DNA of 64,000 nucleotides from SAR11 cluster bacterium PRT-SC02 (GTDB lineage Bacteria > Pseudomonadota > Alphaproteobacteria > Pelagibacterales > Pelagibacteraceae): positions 1 to 64,000 of the forward strand of contig JPUP01000078.1 of assembly GCA_001321855.1 (NCBI GenBank). The letters run 5' to 3'. The translations under genes and the position numbers were made by a program. Under the pieces are notes generated by a model. It made no database searches. It was not told where the DNA came from and worked only from the letters and a program-made list of their open reading frames with translations. Shown here in pieces: positions 45,411 through 54,147 of the stretch (within the stretch, counting starts at the first letter, position 1; each line of letters opens with the position of its first letter).

Positions 45411-46506
45411 TTTTAATTTTTACTTTATACAAAATATCATTGTCTAGAAAAACACTTATTTTATATTTTTTTTTGAATTTGATTTTGTTTATGTAATTTT
45501 TTGTTGTATTATTATGTCCATATTGTTTAAGTTTTGTTGAGGTTTTAAAAATATACAAATTATTTAAAAAATTATATCTTAATAAAAAATTTAAAAATAT
45601 TAGTCCTGTTTCTGATAATATTCTTGAGTATCCTTTTTTTTTTAAATAATTTAAAACTTTTTTAAAAAAATCGAAGGAATTTATACTTTGAATATTTTTA
45701 ACTATTGCACCTTTTTTTTTTAATAAATTTATTTTTTTTGATACTTTAGACTCAGTAATAATTATTATTTTTCTATTTTTTATATCGAATAAATCTAAAG
45801 TTCTTTTAATTTTTAGTTTACGGTCAATTATAACTACATCAGGGCTTTTATTTTCTAAACCTCGAATCCTGCAATTTAGAAGAGAGTTATCTCGATTTAT
45901 TGACTTTGAAGTTGATATCAAGCAATCATAAAAAGATCTTATAAATTGAGCCCTTTGTCTAGACTTAAAATTAGTTATATTTTTGTTTTTTTTATTTATT
46001 GAATAATTGTCTTTTGAAAGTGCTATTTTAGCATCCACTAATGGATATTTGTCTGAGTGTTTTAAAAGATAACTCTCATAAAAATTACTACCTTTTTGTT
46101 TTTCAATAAGTTCATTAACTTTGATTTTGTGAATTTTTAAATTATCTATTGATTTTTTTTTTGACCTAGGATCTTCATCGTAAACTGAAAAATAAATATT
46201 CTTAATATTTTTTTTTCTGATTATATTTGTACAAGGTTTAGTTTTTCCGTAATGCGAACAAGGTTCTAAAGTTGTGTAAAGATTTGCATTCTTAAAATTA
46301 ATTTTTTTATTTAAAGCATTAAACTCTGCATGAGGTCTACCTTTTAATGATGTGTAGCCAGAGGATAAAACAGATCCATTTCTTTCAACTATACAACCTA
46401 CTGAGGGATTGGTTCCGGTAGATCCAAGATTAATTTTAGCTTTTTCAAAAGCAAGATTAATAAAATATTTTTCTAAACTATTAAATTTATTTTTGTGGTT
46501 TGCCAT
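45403..46506 (-). CDS. ribD: Bifunctional riboflavin deaminase/reductase RibD
   Basis: About 367 aa from ATG 46506; the track start is an upstream TTG. The deaminase part has [24 protein letters not shown] and [17 protein letters not shown] (zinc His and Cys). The C-terminal reductase part is divergent ([43 protein letters not shown]). It overlaps nrdR by 20 bases, and nrdR-ribD is a widespread pairing. Confidence 0.92.
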   Translation of the reverse strand: MANHKNKFNSLEKYFINLAFEKAKINLGSTGTNPSVGCIVERNGSVLSSGYTSLKGRPHAEFNALNKKINFKNANLYTTLEPCSHYGKTKPCTNIIRKKNIKNIYFSVYDEDPRSKKKSIDNLKIHKIKVNELIEKQKGSNFYESYLLKHSDKYPLVDAKIALSKDNYSINKKNKNITNFKSRQRAQFIRSFYDCLISTSKSINRDNSLLNCRIRGLENKSPDVVIIDRKLKIKRTLDLFDIKNRKIIIITESKVSKKINLLKKKGAIVKNIQSINSFDFFKKVLNYLKKKGYSRILSETGLIFLNFLLRYNFLNNLYIFKTSTKLKQYGHNNTTKNYINKIKFKKKYKISVFLDNDILYKVKIKNV

Positions 46507-46951
46507 CCAGTTTTTCAATATATTCACCAAATTCCTCTACTTCTTTAAAATTTGTGTATACTGAAGCAAATCTAACATAAGCAATTTTGTCTAGTTCTTT
46601 TAAATTTTCCATTACTTTTTTACCAATAACATTAGATTGAATTTCAGATTGTCCCATCTCTTCAAGCTCTCTTGAAATTTTGGTTACATGTCTTTCTATA
46701 GTGTTTGAGTCGATTGGTCTTTTTTTTAAGGCTGTAAATAGTGATTTGGCAAGTTTCTCTCTATCAAACGGTACTCTTCTGCCGTTTTTTTTTATTACTG
46801 ATAGCTCTCGGAACTGAACTCTTTCAAATGTTGTAAATCTTTGACCGCCATTACACGTACAATATCTTCTTCTTCTAATAGCTGATCCATCTTCACAAGG
46901 TCTAGAGTCAACGACCGAAGTATCTTTTTCTCTACAAAATGGACATATCAT
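46487..46951 (-). CDS. nrdR: Transcriptional repressor NrdR
   Basis: 154 aa. A zinc ribbon ([22 protein letters not shown]...RRRRYCTC) is followed by an ATP-cone ([24 protein letters not shown]). It represses ribonucleotide reductase genes in response to dATP/ATP. The second cysteine pair is CxC followed by [10 protein letters not shown], while the family usually has CxxC-G-xRFTT(F/Y)E; the rest is canonical. It follows glyA by 15 bases. Confidence 0.94.
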   Translation of the reverse strand: MICPFCREKDTSVVDSRPCEDGSAIRRRRYCTCNGGQRFTTFERVQFRELSVIKKNGRRVPFDREKLAKSLFTALKKRPIDSNTIERHVTKISRELEEMGQSEIQSNVIGKKVMENLKELDKIAYVRFASVYTNFKEVEEFGEYIEKLDGKPQK

Positions 46952-46966
46952 AGTAATTAAATATTA

Positions 46967-48268
46967 TTAAGCACTATATATAGGGAATGCACTACAAAGA
47001 TCAATAATCTCTTTTTTTACTTCTTCCTCTATTTTTGAATTATCTGAAGTATTTTTGGATAAACCTTGCACTACTTTTGTAATTAAATCTGCAACTAGCT
47101 TAAATTCCTTCTCTTTAAATCCTCTTGTTGTACAAGCTGGAGTTCCAAGGCGTATTCCGGATGTAATCATAGGACTTTGAGTGTCAAAAGGTATTCCATT
47201 TTTATTACATGTTATGTTTGCTCTACCAAGACTGGCTTCTGCGTCTCTGCCAGTTACATTATAAGGTCTTAGGTCTACAAGCATAAGGTGAGTGTCTGTT
47301 CCACCTGAAAAGATTTTAAAATTATTTTGAATTAATTTATCAGAAAGAGATCTTGCATTATTAACGACTTGCTTTGTATATCTTTTAAAACTTGGATCAA
47401 GAGCTTCTTTAAAACAAACTGCTTTAGCTGCAATAACGTGCATGAGAGGTCCCCCTTGTAATCCAGGAAACATAGCGCTATTAAATTTTTTAATTAAATT
47501 TTCATCATTAGTTAAGATAATACCTCCCCTTGGACCTCTTAAAACTTTGTGAGTAGTTGAAGTAACTACATCTGCGTAATCAGTCGGATTTGGATAAGCA
47601 CCTCCTGCAACCAGACCAGAAAAATGAGCCATGTCGACAAGCAAATAAGCTTTAACTTTATCTGCAATTGACCTAAATTTTTTGAAGTCAATTACTCTTG
47701 AGTAAGCGCTCCCACCAGCTATCAATATTTTAGGTTTATGTTCTAAGGCTAATCTTTCAACACTTTCATAATCAATTAAACCAGTATTTTTGTCTACATC
47801 ATAATGAATTGCATTAAACCATTTCCCTGATTGAGCTGGTTTCGCTCCATGAGTTAAATGACCACCTGAATTTAAACTCATAGCTAATATTGTATCACCT
47901 GGTTTGATAAGAGCTAAATAAACTCCTCCGTTTGCTTGAGCCCCGGAGTGTGGTTGAACATTTGCAAACTTACATTTAAATAATTTTTTTGCTCGTTCAA
48001 TTGCTAATTTCTCAGCTTCATCCACAAATTCACATCCTCCATAATATCTTTTACCTGGATAGCCTTCGGCATATTTATTAGTTAATACTGAACCCTGTGC
48101 TTCGAGAACAGCTTTTGAAACAATATTTTCTGAAGCTATAAGCTCGATATGATTTTTTTGCCTATCATATTCTTTACTAATTGATTTGAATATTTCTTTA
48201 TCTGAAAATTCTAAATCATCCTCAAAAAAAGGATTTTTGATATCAGTAATCTTTTTTAAAATTGACAT
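46967..48268 (-). CDS. glyA: Serine hydroxymethyltransferase
   Basis: 433 aa PLP enzyme; interconverts serine and glycine with tetrahydrofolate. Motifs: [63 protein letters not shown] and the PLP lysine in [16 protein letters not shown]. Length is standard. It overlaps rpiB by one base; rpiB-glyA-nrdR-ribD is a common alphaproteobacterial order. Confidence 0.97.
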   Translation of the reverse strand: MSILKKITDIKNPFFEDDLEFSDKEIFKSISKEYDRQKNHIELIASENIVSKAVLEAQGSVLTNKYAEGYPGKRYYGGCEFVDEAEKLAIERAKKLFKCKFANVQPHSGAQANGGVYLALIKPGDTILAMSLNSGGHLTHGAKPAQSGKWFNAIHYDVDKNTGLIDYESVERLALEHKPKILIAGGSAYSRVIDFKKFRSIADKVKAYLLVDMAHFSGLVAGGAYPNPTDYADVVTSTTHKVLRGPRGGIILTNDENLIKKFNSAMFPGLQGGPLMHVIAAKAVCFKEALDPSFKRYTKQVVNNARSLSDKLIQNNFKIFSGGTDTHLMLVDLRPYNVTGRDAEASLGRANITCNKNGIPFDTQSPMITSGIRLGTPACTTRGFKEKEFKLVADLITKVVQGLSKNTSDNSKIEEEVKKEIIDLCSAFPIYSA

Positions 48269-48705
48269 TATATTTTTCTTATTCTCCTTTGGTGCCTACC
48301 ACCTTCAAATTTAGTTTTTAGAAACATACTAACAATTTTTCCAATGCTATTTTTTTTTGTCAATCTTGCTCCTATGCATAATATATTAGCATTATTATGT
48401 GATCTACACAAATAAGTAGATGTTTTATTATAACATACTGCCGCTCTAACACCTCTAATTTTATTGGCTGAAATAGCCATCCCCGTACCTGAGCCGCATA
48501 CCAATATACCAAAATCACTTTTTTTACCCTTTATTCTTTTAGCAACTTTTTTTGCATAATCAGGATAATCTACTGATTTGTTGTTGTGTGGACCCAAGTC
48601 AATTAATGAAATTTTGTTCTTGTAAAGTAAAGTTTTAATATATTCTTTGATTTTATAGCCGGCGTGATCTGAAGAGATGCAAATTTTTTTGTTAAACGAT
48701 TTCAA
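48268..48705 (-). CDS. rpiB: Ribose-5-phosphate isomerase B
   Basis: 145 aa. RpiB motifs: [17 protein letters not shown] (start), [44 protein letters not shown] (active-site Cys and anion hole) and [15 protein letters not shown]. It interconverts ribose-5-P and ribulose-5-P. It lies 1 base after the hydroxylase-like gene and overlaps glyA. Confidence 0.95.
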   Translation of the reverse strand: MKSFNKKICISSDHAGYKIKEYIKTLLYKNKISLIDLGPHNNKSVDYPDYAKKVAKRIKGKKSDFGILVCGSGTGMAISANKIRGVRAAVCYNKTSTYLCRSHNNANILCIGARLTKKNSIGKIVSMFLKTKFEGGRHQRRIRKI

Positions 48706-48706
48706 T

Positions 48707-49303
48707 TTAATTAAAACGGTTCTCTAACATACAGGCTACTATATGTATTCTGTCTTGTTCTCCACCATTAAAAAAATTATGATATCTGGTATTATTAGTT
48801 ATCCAAACTTTACCATCAGCAGGCATATGTTTAGCAATATCTTCTATTACCATCCGACAACCAGGATTTGTGATGATTGGTATATGTAATCTAGGTTCTG
48901 GATCTTTATGCCAACTTAAAGTAGACCTTGGTTGTTTCAATAGTATCCTTACTCTACCTAATTTAAATTTTTTTCTAAGTTTATTATAAACTTCTTCAAA
49001 ATAAGTATTCTTAAATTCATCTAATAATTCAGTATATTTTTCTTCTTCGATAGGTTTGTCTCTTGCAACTTCTTTTCCGGACTCATCAGGTTTTGTCCAG
49101 TAGACACCTCTTACATTATGTCCTTTTATCGAGTCATCGTCTCCAGGAATTTTGTTTAAAGGAATTGCAGCAAAGTTCGTTATACCTAATGTTTGGTACT
49201 TTGAATTTTTTAAAACATCTTCAAGTGCCGATCTAAGCTTAACAATATCAAATTTTAAATCAGGAACTTGGTAAAAATCGTTGAAGTCTGGGCTATTTGA
49301 CAT
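48707..49303 (-). CDS. Aspartyl/asparaginyl beta-hydroxylase-like 2OG dioxygenase
   Basis: 198 aa. Iron ligands and fold markers are visible: LSWHKDPEPRLHIPIITNPGCRMVIED (H and D ligands), VWITNNTRYHNFFNGGEQDRIHIVACML (distal His and Arg for 2-oxoglutarate). These match the Asp/Asn hydroxylase-type domain. The substrate, protein or small molecule, is unknown. It heads the rpiB-glyA operon and is divergent from hemB. Confidence 0.78.
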   Translation of the reverse strand: MSNSPDFNDFYQVPDLKFDIVKLRSALEDVLKNSKYQTLGITNFAAIPLNKIPGDDDSIKGHNVRGVYWTKPDESGKEVARDKPIEEEKYTELLDEFKNTYFEEVYNKLRKKFKLGRVRILLKQPRSTLSWHKDPEPRLHIPIITNPGCRMVIEDIAKHMPADGKVWITNNTRYHNFFNGGEQDRIHIVACMLENRFN

Positions 49304-49381
49304 ATTTAATAAATTTAAACACTTTAATAAGTTATTATAATATTATATTTGTCGCATTAAACAATATTAAAGTTATTAAAA

Positions 49382-50380
49382 ATGAAGATTTTAGGAAACT
49401 ATCCAACCACAAGATTGCGAAGAGTTCGCAATACAAATTGGGTCAGACGACTCGTTAGCGAAAATAATTTATCAGTGAATGATTTAATATTGCCTATTTT
49501 TTTAACAGAAGGAAAAAATAAAATCGAAAATATAAAAAATATGCCTGGAGTAAAAAGATACTCGTTGGATAAACTCAATGCAATTTTAAGGAAATGTAAA
49601 CAGTATAAAATACCGATGGTAGCACTTTTTCCACATACAAAAAAAAGTAAAAGAGATCCATTGGGAAAAGAAGCACTCAACGAAAATAATCTTGTTTGTA
49701 AAGCAATATATTCAATAAAAAAAAATTTTAAAGATATTGGAATTATGTGTGATATAGCACTTGATCCATATACCTCTCATGGTCATGATGGTATATTAAA
49801 AAATAATGAGATAGATAACGATGAAACCATTAAAATATTATCAGAACAAGCATTGATTCATGCTAAAGCTGGTTGTGATGTAATTGCTCCATCTGATATG
49901 ATGGATGGTAGAATTGGTTTAATTAGAAAAAAACTTGATCAATTTAATTTCAAAAATGTAAAAATTTTATCCTATGCTGTTAAATATGCATCAAATTTTT
50001 ATGGACCATTTAGAGAAGCAGTAGGATCAAAAAATATTTTAAAGGGTGATAAAAAAACTTATCAAATGGATTATAGAAATTCTGATGAAGCCTTAAGAGA
50101 AGTTGGTTTAGATATTAAGGAAGGTGCAGATTTTATAATGGTTAAACCTGGTTTGCCCTATTTAGATATCATTAGAAAAATAAAAGACAATTTTAAAGTT
50201 CCAATTTTTTCATACCAAGTTTCTGGAGAATATAGCCTCTTGAAAAATGGTATTAGGCAAAAAATTATTAGCAAAGATGCTGTTAAAGAAAGTCTTGTAT
50301 CTCTCAAAAGAGCTGGCTCTTCCGCTATTGTTACTTATTTTGCGCTTGAAATTGCAGAAAAGTTAAAAAATCTTAAGTAA
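49382..50380 (+). CDS. hemB: Delta-aminolevulinic acid dehydratase (porphobilinogen synthase)
   Basis: 332 aa; joins two aminolevulinates into porphobilinogen for heme. Motifs: RRVRNTNWVRRLVSENNLS, IMCDIALDPYTSHGHDGI, IAPSDMMDGRIGLIRKKLD, ILSYAVKYASNFYGPFREA and the Schiff-base Lys in FIMVKPGLPYLD. The DPYTSHGHDG stretch lacks the Cys cluster, so this is the zinc-free, Mg-dependent form. It ends 8 bases into the convergent recO. Confidence 0.96.
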   Translation: MKILGNYPTTRLRRVRNTNWVRRLVSENNLSVNDLILPIFLTEGKNKIENIKNMPGVKRYSLDKLNAILRKCKQYKIPMVALFPHTKKSKRDPLGKEALNENNLVCKAIYSIKKNFKDIGIMCDIALDPYTSHGHDGILKNNEIDNDETIKILSEQALIHAKAGCDVIAPSDMMDGRIGLIRKKLDQFNFKNVKILSYAVKYASNFYGPFREAVGSKNILKGDKKTYQMDYRNSDEALREVGLDIKEGADFIMVKPGLPYLDIIRKIKDNFKVPIFSYQVSGEYSLLKNGIRQKIISKDAVKESLVSLKRAGSSAIVTYFALEIAEKLKNLK

Positions 50381-51053
50381 AATATTTTTCTAATAAATTA
50401 CGTGAAATTGGAAATTTTAAGTTATTTTGATTATAAAATTTTTCTATCAAAATTTTTTTTGTAAATTCTAAAGATCTTTTTATTAATTTGTTTGATATTT
50501 CTAATGGGATTTCTCTTTTAATTAAAAAATATGGAATATCATAAGATGTATTATCAATTTTTACACTTATAAATTTACTTTCAACATTTTGGTGTTTTTG
50601 AAATTTTTCGAGTTCTGTATCATAACCTAGTTCTTTGATTAAATTAAGTTCCCAAAAAATATATAAAATTATCCATTGGTCTAAATCTAATTTACTAAAA
50701 AGATTACCTAGTGACTGATATATAGCTTTATTTTTTTGTGACTCAGGTAGCAAAGTATTTAACAAGGTCGTTATACTAATTATCGCTGTTGTTCTCTTTT
50801 TATCATTAAAATATTTTGCTGATATGGGCTCTATAATTTCTGTTTTAAAATATCCAATTTTATTAGGATTTTTCGATGTATTTATAAGGTGAATTTTATT
50901 TCCTATTTGTAAAAAATTTTTAATTTTCCTAGAGTTCCCCCCATAAACAATGCCACTTACTTTACCATGTAAACTTGTAAATACATTTATAATTGAAGCA
51001 TTTTCTCTAAACTTATTCTTAGATAATAAGTATCCCTCGCTCTCCCAGTTCAT
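50373..51053 (-). CDS. recO: DNA repair protein RecO
   Basis: 226 aa. The N-terminal OB-fold reads ESEGYLLSKNKFRENASIINVFTSLHGKVSGIVYGGNSRK, the RecO pattern; helical C-terminal part follows without zinc cysteines. It loads RecA with RecF/RecR. It overlaps rnc by 4 bases; the order lepB-rnc-recO is standard, although era is missing between rnc and recO. Confidence 0.88.
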   Translation of the reverse strand: MNWESEGYLLSKNKFRENASIINVFTSLHGKVSGIVYGGNSRKIKNFLQIGNKIHLINTSKNPNKIGYFKTEIIEPISAKYFNDKKRTTAIISITTLLNTLLPESQKNKAIYQSLGNLFSKLDLDQWIILYIFWELNLIKELGYDTELEKFQKHQNVESKFISVKIDNTSYDIPYFLIKREIPLEISNKLIKRSLEFTKKILIEKFYNQNNLKFPISRNLLEKYFT

Positions 51054-51721
51054 ATTATTTTCATATCATATAATAAATTTTTTGCAGCATTTTGTTGTGC
51101 TATTTTTTTGGAATTCCCAAATCCAATATATTTTTTTGACATTTTGATTTGAACAGTCGCTTTAAAATTTGGATTGTGATGAGGCCCAGAAATTTTTTGC
51201 AATTTGTACTTGGGTAATAATTTAAATTTTTTTAAACTATACTCTTGTAAAGTTGTTTTAGAGTCAATTACAGTTGTTTTCGATGATTTAAGATAAATTT
51301 CCCAATTTTTAATAATAAATTTTTCAGCAGTATTATAACCGAGTTCTAAATATATTACACCGATAACTGCCTCTAAACAATCGCTGAGTATTTTATCATC
51401 TGATCTTTTAAGATTCTTAAAGCTATCACCTAAGAACATGAATTTTCTTAAATTTAGTTTTTTTGCTATTGAAGCACAAGTTTTTCTATTCACTAAGTTA
51501 GAAAATTTTTTATCAATAATACCTTCAGACTCTTCTGGATAAATTTCTAAAAGTTTTTTAGAAATTACTAAGGCTAAAACTCTATCTCCAAGAAATTCTA
51601 ATTTTTCATAATTATCTTTGGAATTATAACTTTTATGAGTTAAGCTTTTTTCTACTAAAGTTAAATTTTTAAATTTTACCTCAAGAATATTTTCAAATTT
51701 TTCTAATTTTAATTGTTTCAT
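51050..51721 (-). CDS. rnc: Ribonuclease III
   Basis: 223 aa. The nuclease domain has SLTHKSYNSKDNYEKLEFLGDRVLALVI with the signature acidic box, and DKILSDCLEAVIGVIYLELG. A double-stranded-RNA-binding domain closes the protein (TLQEYSLKKFKLLPKYKL ... KIAQQNAAKNLLYDM). It processes rRNA and mRNA. It overlaps lepB and recO by 4 bases each. Confidence 0.95.
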   Translation of the reverse strand: MKQLKLEKFENILEVKFKNLTLVEKSLTHKSYNSKDNYEKLEFLGDRVLALVISKKLLEIYPEESEGIIDKKFSNLVNRKTCASIAKKLNLRKFMFLGDSFKNLKRSDDKILSDCLEAVIGVIYLELGYNTAEKFIIKNWEIYLKSSKTTVIDSKTTLQEYSLKKFKLLPKYKLQKISGPHHNPNFKATVQIKMSKKYIGFGNSKKIAQQNAAKNLLYDMKII

Positions 51722-52461
51722 AAAGATTTAAATAATCTTTCTAATCTAAAAGATTTATCCAAATTCCAGAATTTTAAAACACTTCCTTCTAATGTATCAT
51801 TCGAAAAAAAAATGTATTTTGCTTTTCCAACTAAATTAATATTTTGTACATAACCAACACTTGATAAAAATCTACTGTCTTTTGAGCAATCTCTATTATC
51901 ACCCATTAAAAAATAATGATTTTGAGGCACAACATATTTATCGCTATTTTGTAATGTGCCTTTTTTATTGTAAGCAGCTAGATATTTCTTTCCATTAGGT
52001 AAAGTTTCTTCGTAAATAATATTTTCCAACTCGTAAGAACCACATCTTATAGAATATTTTTTTTTAATTATTTTTCTTTTTATTTTTTCTTTATTTATAA
52101 ATATTTCACCATTTATAAATTGAATTTCATCTCCTGGTAAACCTATCAAACGTTTAATATAGTCGGTTCTATTGTCTGCTGGTGTTTTAAAAACAACTAA
52201 ATCTCCCTGATTAGGTTCAACCCTTATAAAACGATTATTTGATAAAAAAAAGGGACTGAAAGGAAAAGAATGTTTGCTATAACCATAAGACATCTTAGAA
52301 ACAAAAATTCTATCACCTATTAGTAAATTAGGCTCCATTGATGATGAGGGTATATAAAAAGGCTGGACGATTAATGAACGTATTAAAATTGCAATTATTA
52401 ATGCATAAAAAATTGTTTTGATATTATCAATTAATATTGTTTTAATTTTTTTGCTAATCAT
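51718..52461 (-). CDS. lepB: Signal peptidase I
   Basis: About 247 aa from ATG 52461, which forms an ATGA overlap with acpS; the track start six codons upstream is less likely. One N-terminal membrane segment precedes the catalytic Ser in YIPSSSMEPNLLIGDRIFVSK and the Lys in DYIKRLIGLPGDEI; MGDNRDCSKDSRF is the conserved box. It removes signal peptides on the outer face of the inner membrane. Confidence 0.95.
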   Translation of the reverse strand: MISKKIKTILIDNIKTIFYALIIAILIRSLIVQPFYIPSSSMEPNLLIGDRIFVSKMSYGYSKHSFPFSPFFLSNNRFIRVEPNQGDLVVFKTPADNRTDYIKRLIGLPGDEIQFINGEIFINKEKIKRKIIKKKYSIRCGSYELENIIYEETLPNGKKYLAAYNKKGTLQNSDKYVVPQNHYFLMGDNRDCSKDSRFLSSVGYVQNINLVGKAKYIFFSNDTLEGSVLKFWNLDKSFRLERLFKSL

Positions 52462-52841
52462 TGATATATAAAAACACAAGCAATAGCATAATTACTTTCA
52501 TCAGATAAAGATAAAAAAACTTTAATTTTTTTTTTGTACAATTTATTCACAGTTTTTAAACTTTTTCCCTTTAAATTTATATGTGGTTTACCTTTTTTAT
52601 TATTTAAAACTTCTATTTCATTAAAACTTAAGCCTGTAGAAATACCTGTACCCAGGGCTTTAGAAAATGACTCTTTTGCGGCAAATCTTTTTGCAAAACA
52701 ATTAAATTTTTGTTTTTTTTTTGAACAATATATTATTTCGTTTTTTGAGAAGACTCTTTTTAAAAATTTTTTATTTTTTTTTATACTTTTTGTAAGTCTT
52801 TTTACATTAACTATATCTGTTCCAATTCCTAAAAATTTCAT
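52458..52841 (-). CDS. acpS: Holo-[acyl-carrier-protein] synthase
   Basis: 127 aa. Motifs IGTDIVNVKRLTKSI and FAAKESFSKALGTGIS are those of AcpS, which attaches phosphopantetheine to ACP. A lysine-rich middle reflects the genome bias. It overlaps pdxJ by 4 bases, in the order pdxJ-acpS-lepB found in many alphaproteobacteria. Confidence 0.94.
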   Translation of the reverse strand: MKFLGIGTDIVNVKRLTKSIKKNKKFLKRVFSKNEIIYCSKKKQKFNCFAKRFAAKESFSKALGTGISTGLSFNEIEVLNNKKGKPHINLKGKSLKTVNKLYKKKIKVFLSLSDESNYAIACVFIYQ

Positions 52842-53566
52842 TGGTTAATAATTTTTTTAAAATTTTTAATAGATCTGCCAATTCCAACAAAAATAGAGTC
52901 CCCTATAAGAAAATGACCAATGTTAAATTCTTTTATATTTATTATTTTTGATAATATTCTTGCAGATTTGTAAGTTATTCCGTGGCCAGCATGTATTTCT
53001 AGCCCAATTGACACTCCAAAATCTATGGCTTTTTTTATTTTGCGGAATTCATTTTGGTAATTTTTTTTATTATTTATTAATCTGCATATTTTACCAGTAT
53101 GTATTTCTACACAATCTGCATTAAAATAAAATTTTGCTAATTTGAGATCTCTTATTTTGGGCTCAATAAAAAGGCTTATTCTTGAACCATTTTTTTTTAA
53201 TTTTGTAATTATTTTTTTTAAAAACTGTTTATTGTAATCTAAGTTTAAACCGCCCTCGGTCGTAATCTCTTTTCTTTTTTCGGGAACAAAACAAATAAAA
53301 TCAGGTTTATATTTCATCGCAATCCTAAACATTTCATTTGTAGCAGCAATTTCCAAATTAATTGGTATTTTGCTTTTTTTTTTTAAAACCTTAAGATCAT
53401 TATCATTTATATGTCTTCTGTCTTCACGAAGATGAACGGTCACAGAGTCTGCGCCGTGAGTTTTTGCAAAATTTGCAGCTCTTAAAGGATCTGGGTAATT
53501 TTCACCTCTTGCATTTCTAACTGTAGCGACATGATCTATGTTAACTCCTAATCTTTTTTTTTTCAT
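52838..53566 (-). CDS. pdxJ: Pyridoxine 5'-phosphate synthase
   Basis: 242 aa TIM barrel. Motifs: LGVNIDHVATVRNARGENYPDP, ADSVTVHLREDRRHI, INLEIAATNEMFRIA and EIHAGHGITYKSARILS. It makes pyridoxine phosphate from 1-deoxyxylulose-5-phosphate and aminoacetone phosphate. It overlaps pyrE by one base. Confidence 0.96.
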   Translation of the reverse strand: MKKKRLGVNIDHVATVRNARGENYPDPLRAANFAKTHGADSVTVHLREDRRHINDNDLKVLKKKSKIPINLEIAATNEMFRIAMKYKPDFICFVPEKRKEITTEGGLNLDYNKQFLKKIITKLKKNGSRISLFIEPKIRDLKLAKFYFNADCVEIHTGKICRLINNKKNYQNEFRKIKKAIDFGVSIGLEIHAGHGITYKSARILSKIINIKEFNIGHFLIGDSIFVGIGRSIKNFKKIINQ

Positions 53567-54147
53567 TAGAGACTCCTGCTTCCAGGTTTTATGGCCTTAA
53601 TTTTTTTTAACTCATGGGGCAATTCATTTTGATTGTATGTGGGGATATCTATTTTTACTTGTGAAATAATATTTTCTTTAATGAGTGATGAACCCTTTGA
53701 CCTGTCAATTAAACATGCGTAACCAGCAATTACAGCACCAGATTTTTTAATAAGTTCAGAACATTCTAAACTAGATTTACCAGTTGTAATGACATCTTCA
53801 ACAATTAGAACTTTTAAATTTTTTTGGATTTTGAAATTTCTCCTTAACTCAAAAGAATTATTTACTCTTTCAGAAAAAATAGTATCTTTATTAAGAATTT
53901 TACCAATTTCATAACCAACTATAATACCACCCATTGCTGGAGAAAGGATTAAGTCAAAGTCAGGCACAGCTTTTTTTATTTTTTCTGCTAAAGAATTGCA
54001 AAATTTAACTGCAAATTTTGGCTTACTCATTAATTGAGCACATTGAATATATTTACTACTATGTAAACCAGAGGATAGTATAAAATGACCTTCTATAAGT
54101 GCCTTAGTTTCCTTTAAAATTTTCAAAGATTCTTCGTAAGAAAGCAT
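53566..54147 (-). CDS. pyrE: Orotate phosphoribosyltransferase
   Basis: About 193 aa from ATG 54147; the track start is a TTG eight codons upstream. Motifs: EGHFILSSGLHSSKYIQCAQLM, ILSPAMGGIIVGYEIGK and the PRPP loop VLIVEDVITTGKSSLE. It adds orotate to PRPP in pyrimidine synthesis. Its first 44 bases lie inside the end of the RSH gene. Confidence 0.95.
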   Translation of the reverse strand: MLSYEESLKILKETKALIEGHFILSSGLHSSKYIQCAQLMSKPKFAVKFCNSLAEKIKKAVPDFDLILSPAMGGIIVGYEIGKILNKDTIFSERVNNSFELRRNFKIQKNLKVLIVEDVITTGKSSLECSELIKKSGAVIAGYACLIDRSKGSSLIKENIISQVKIDIPTYNQNELPHELKKIKAIKPGSRSL

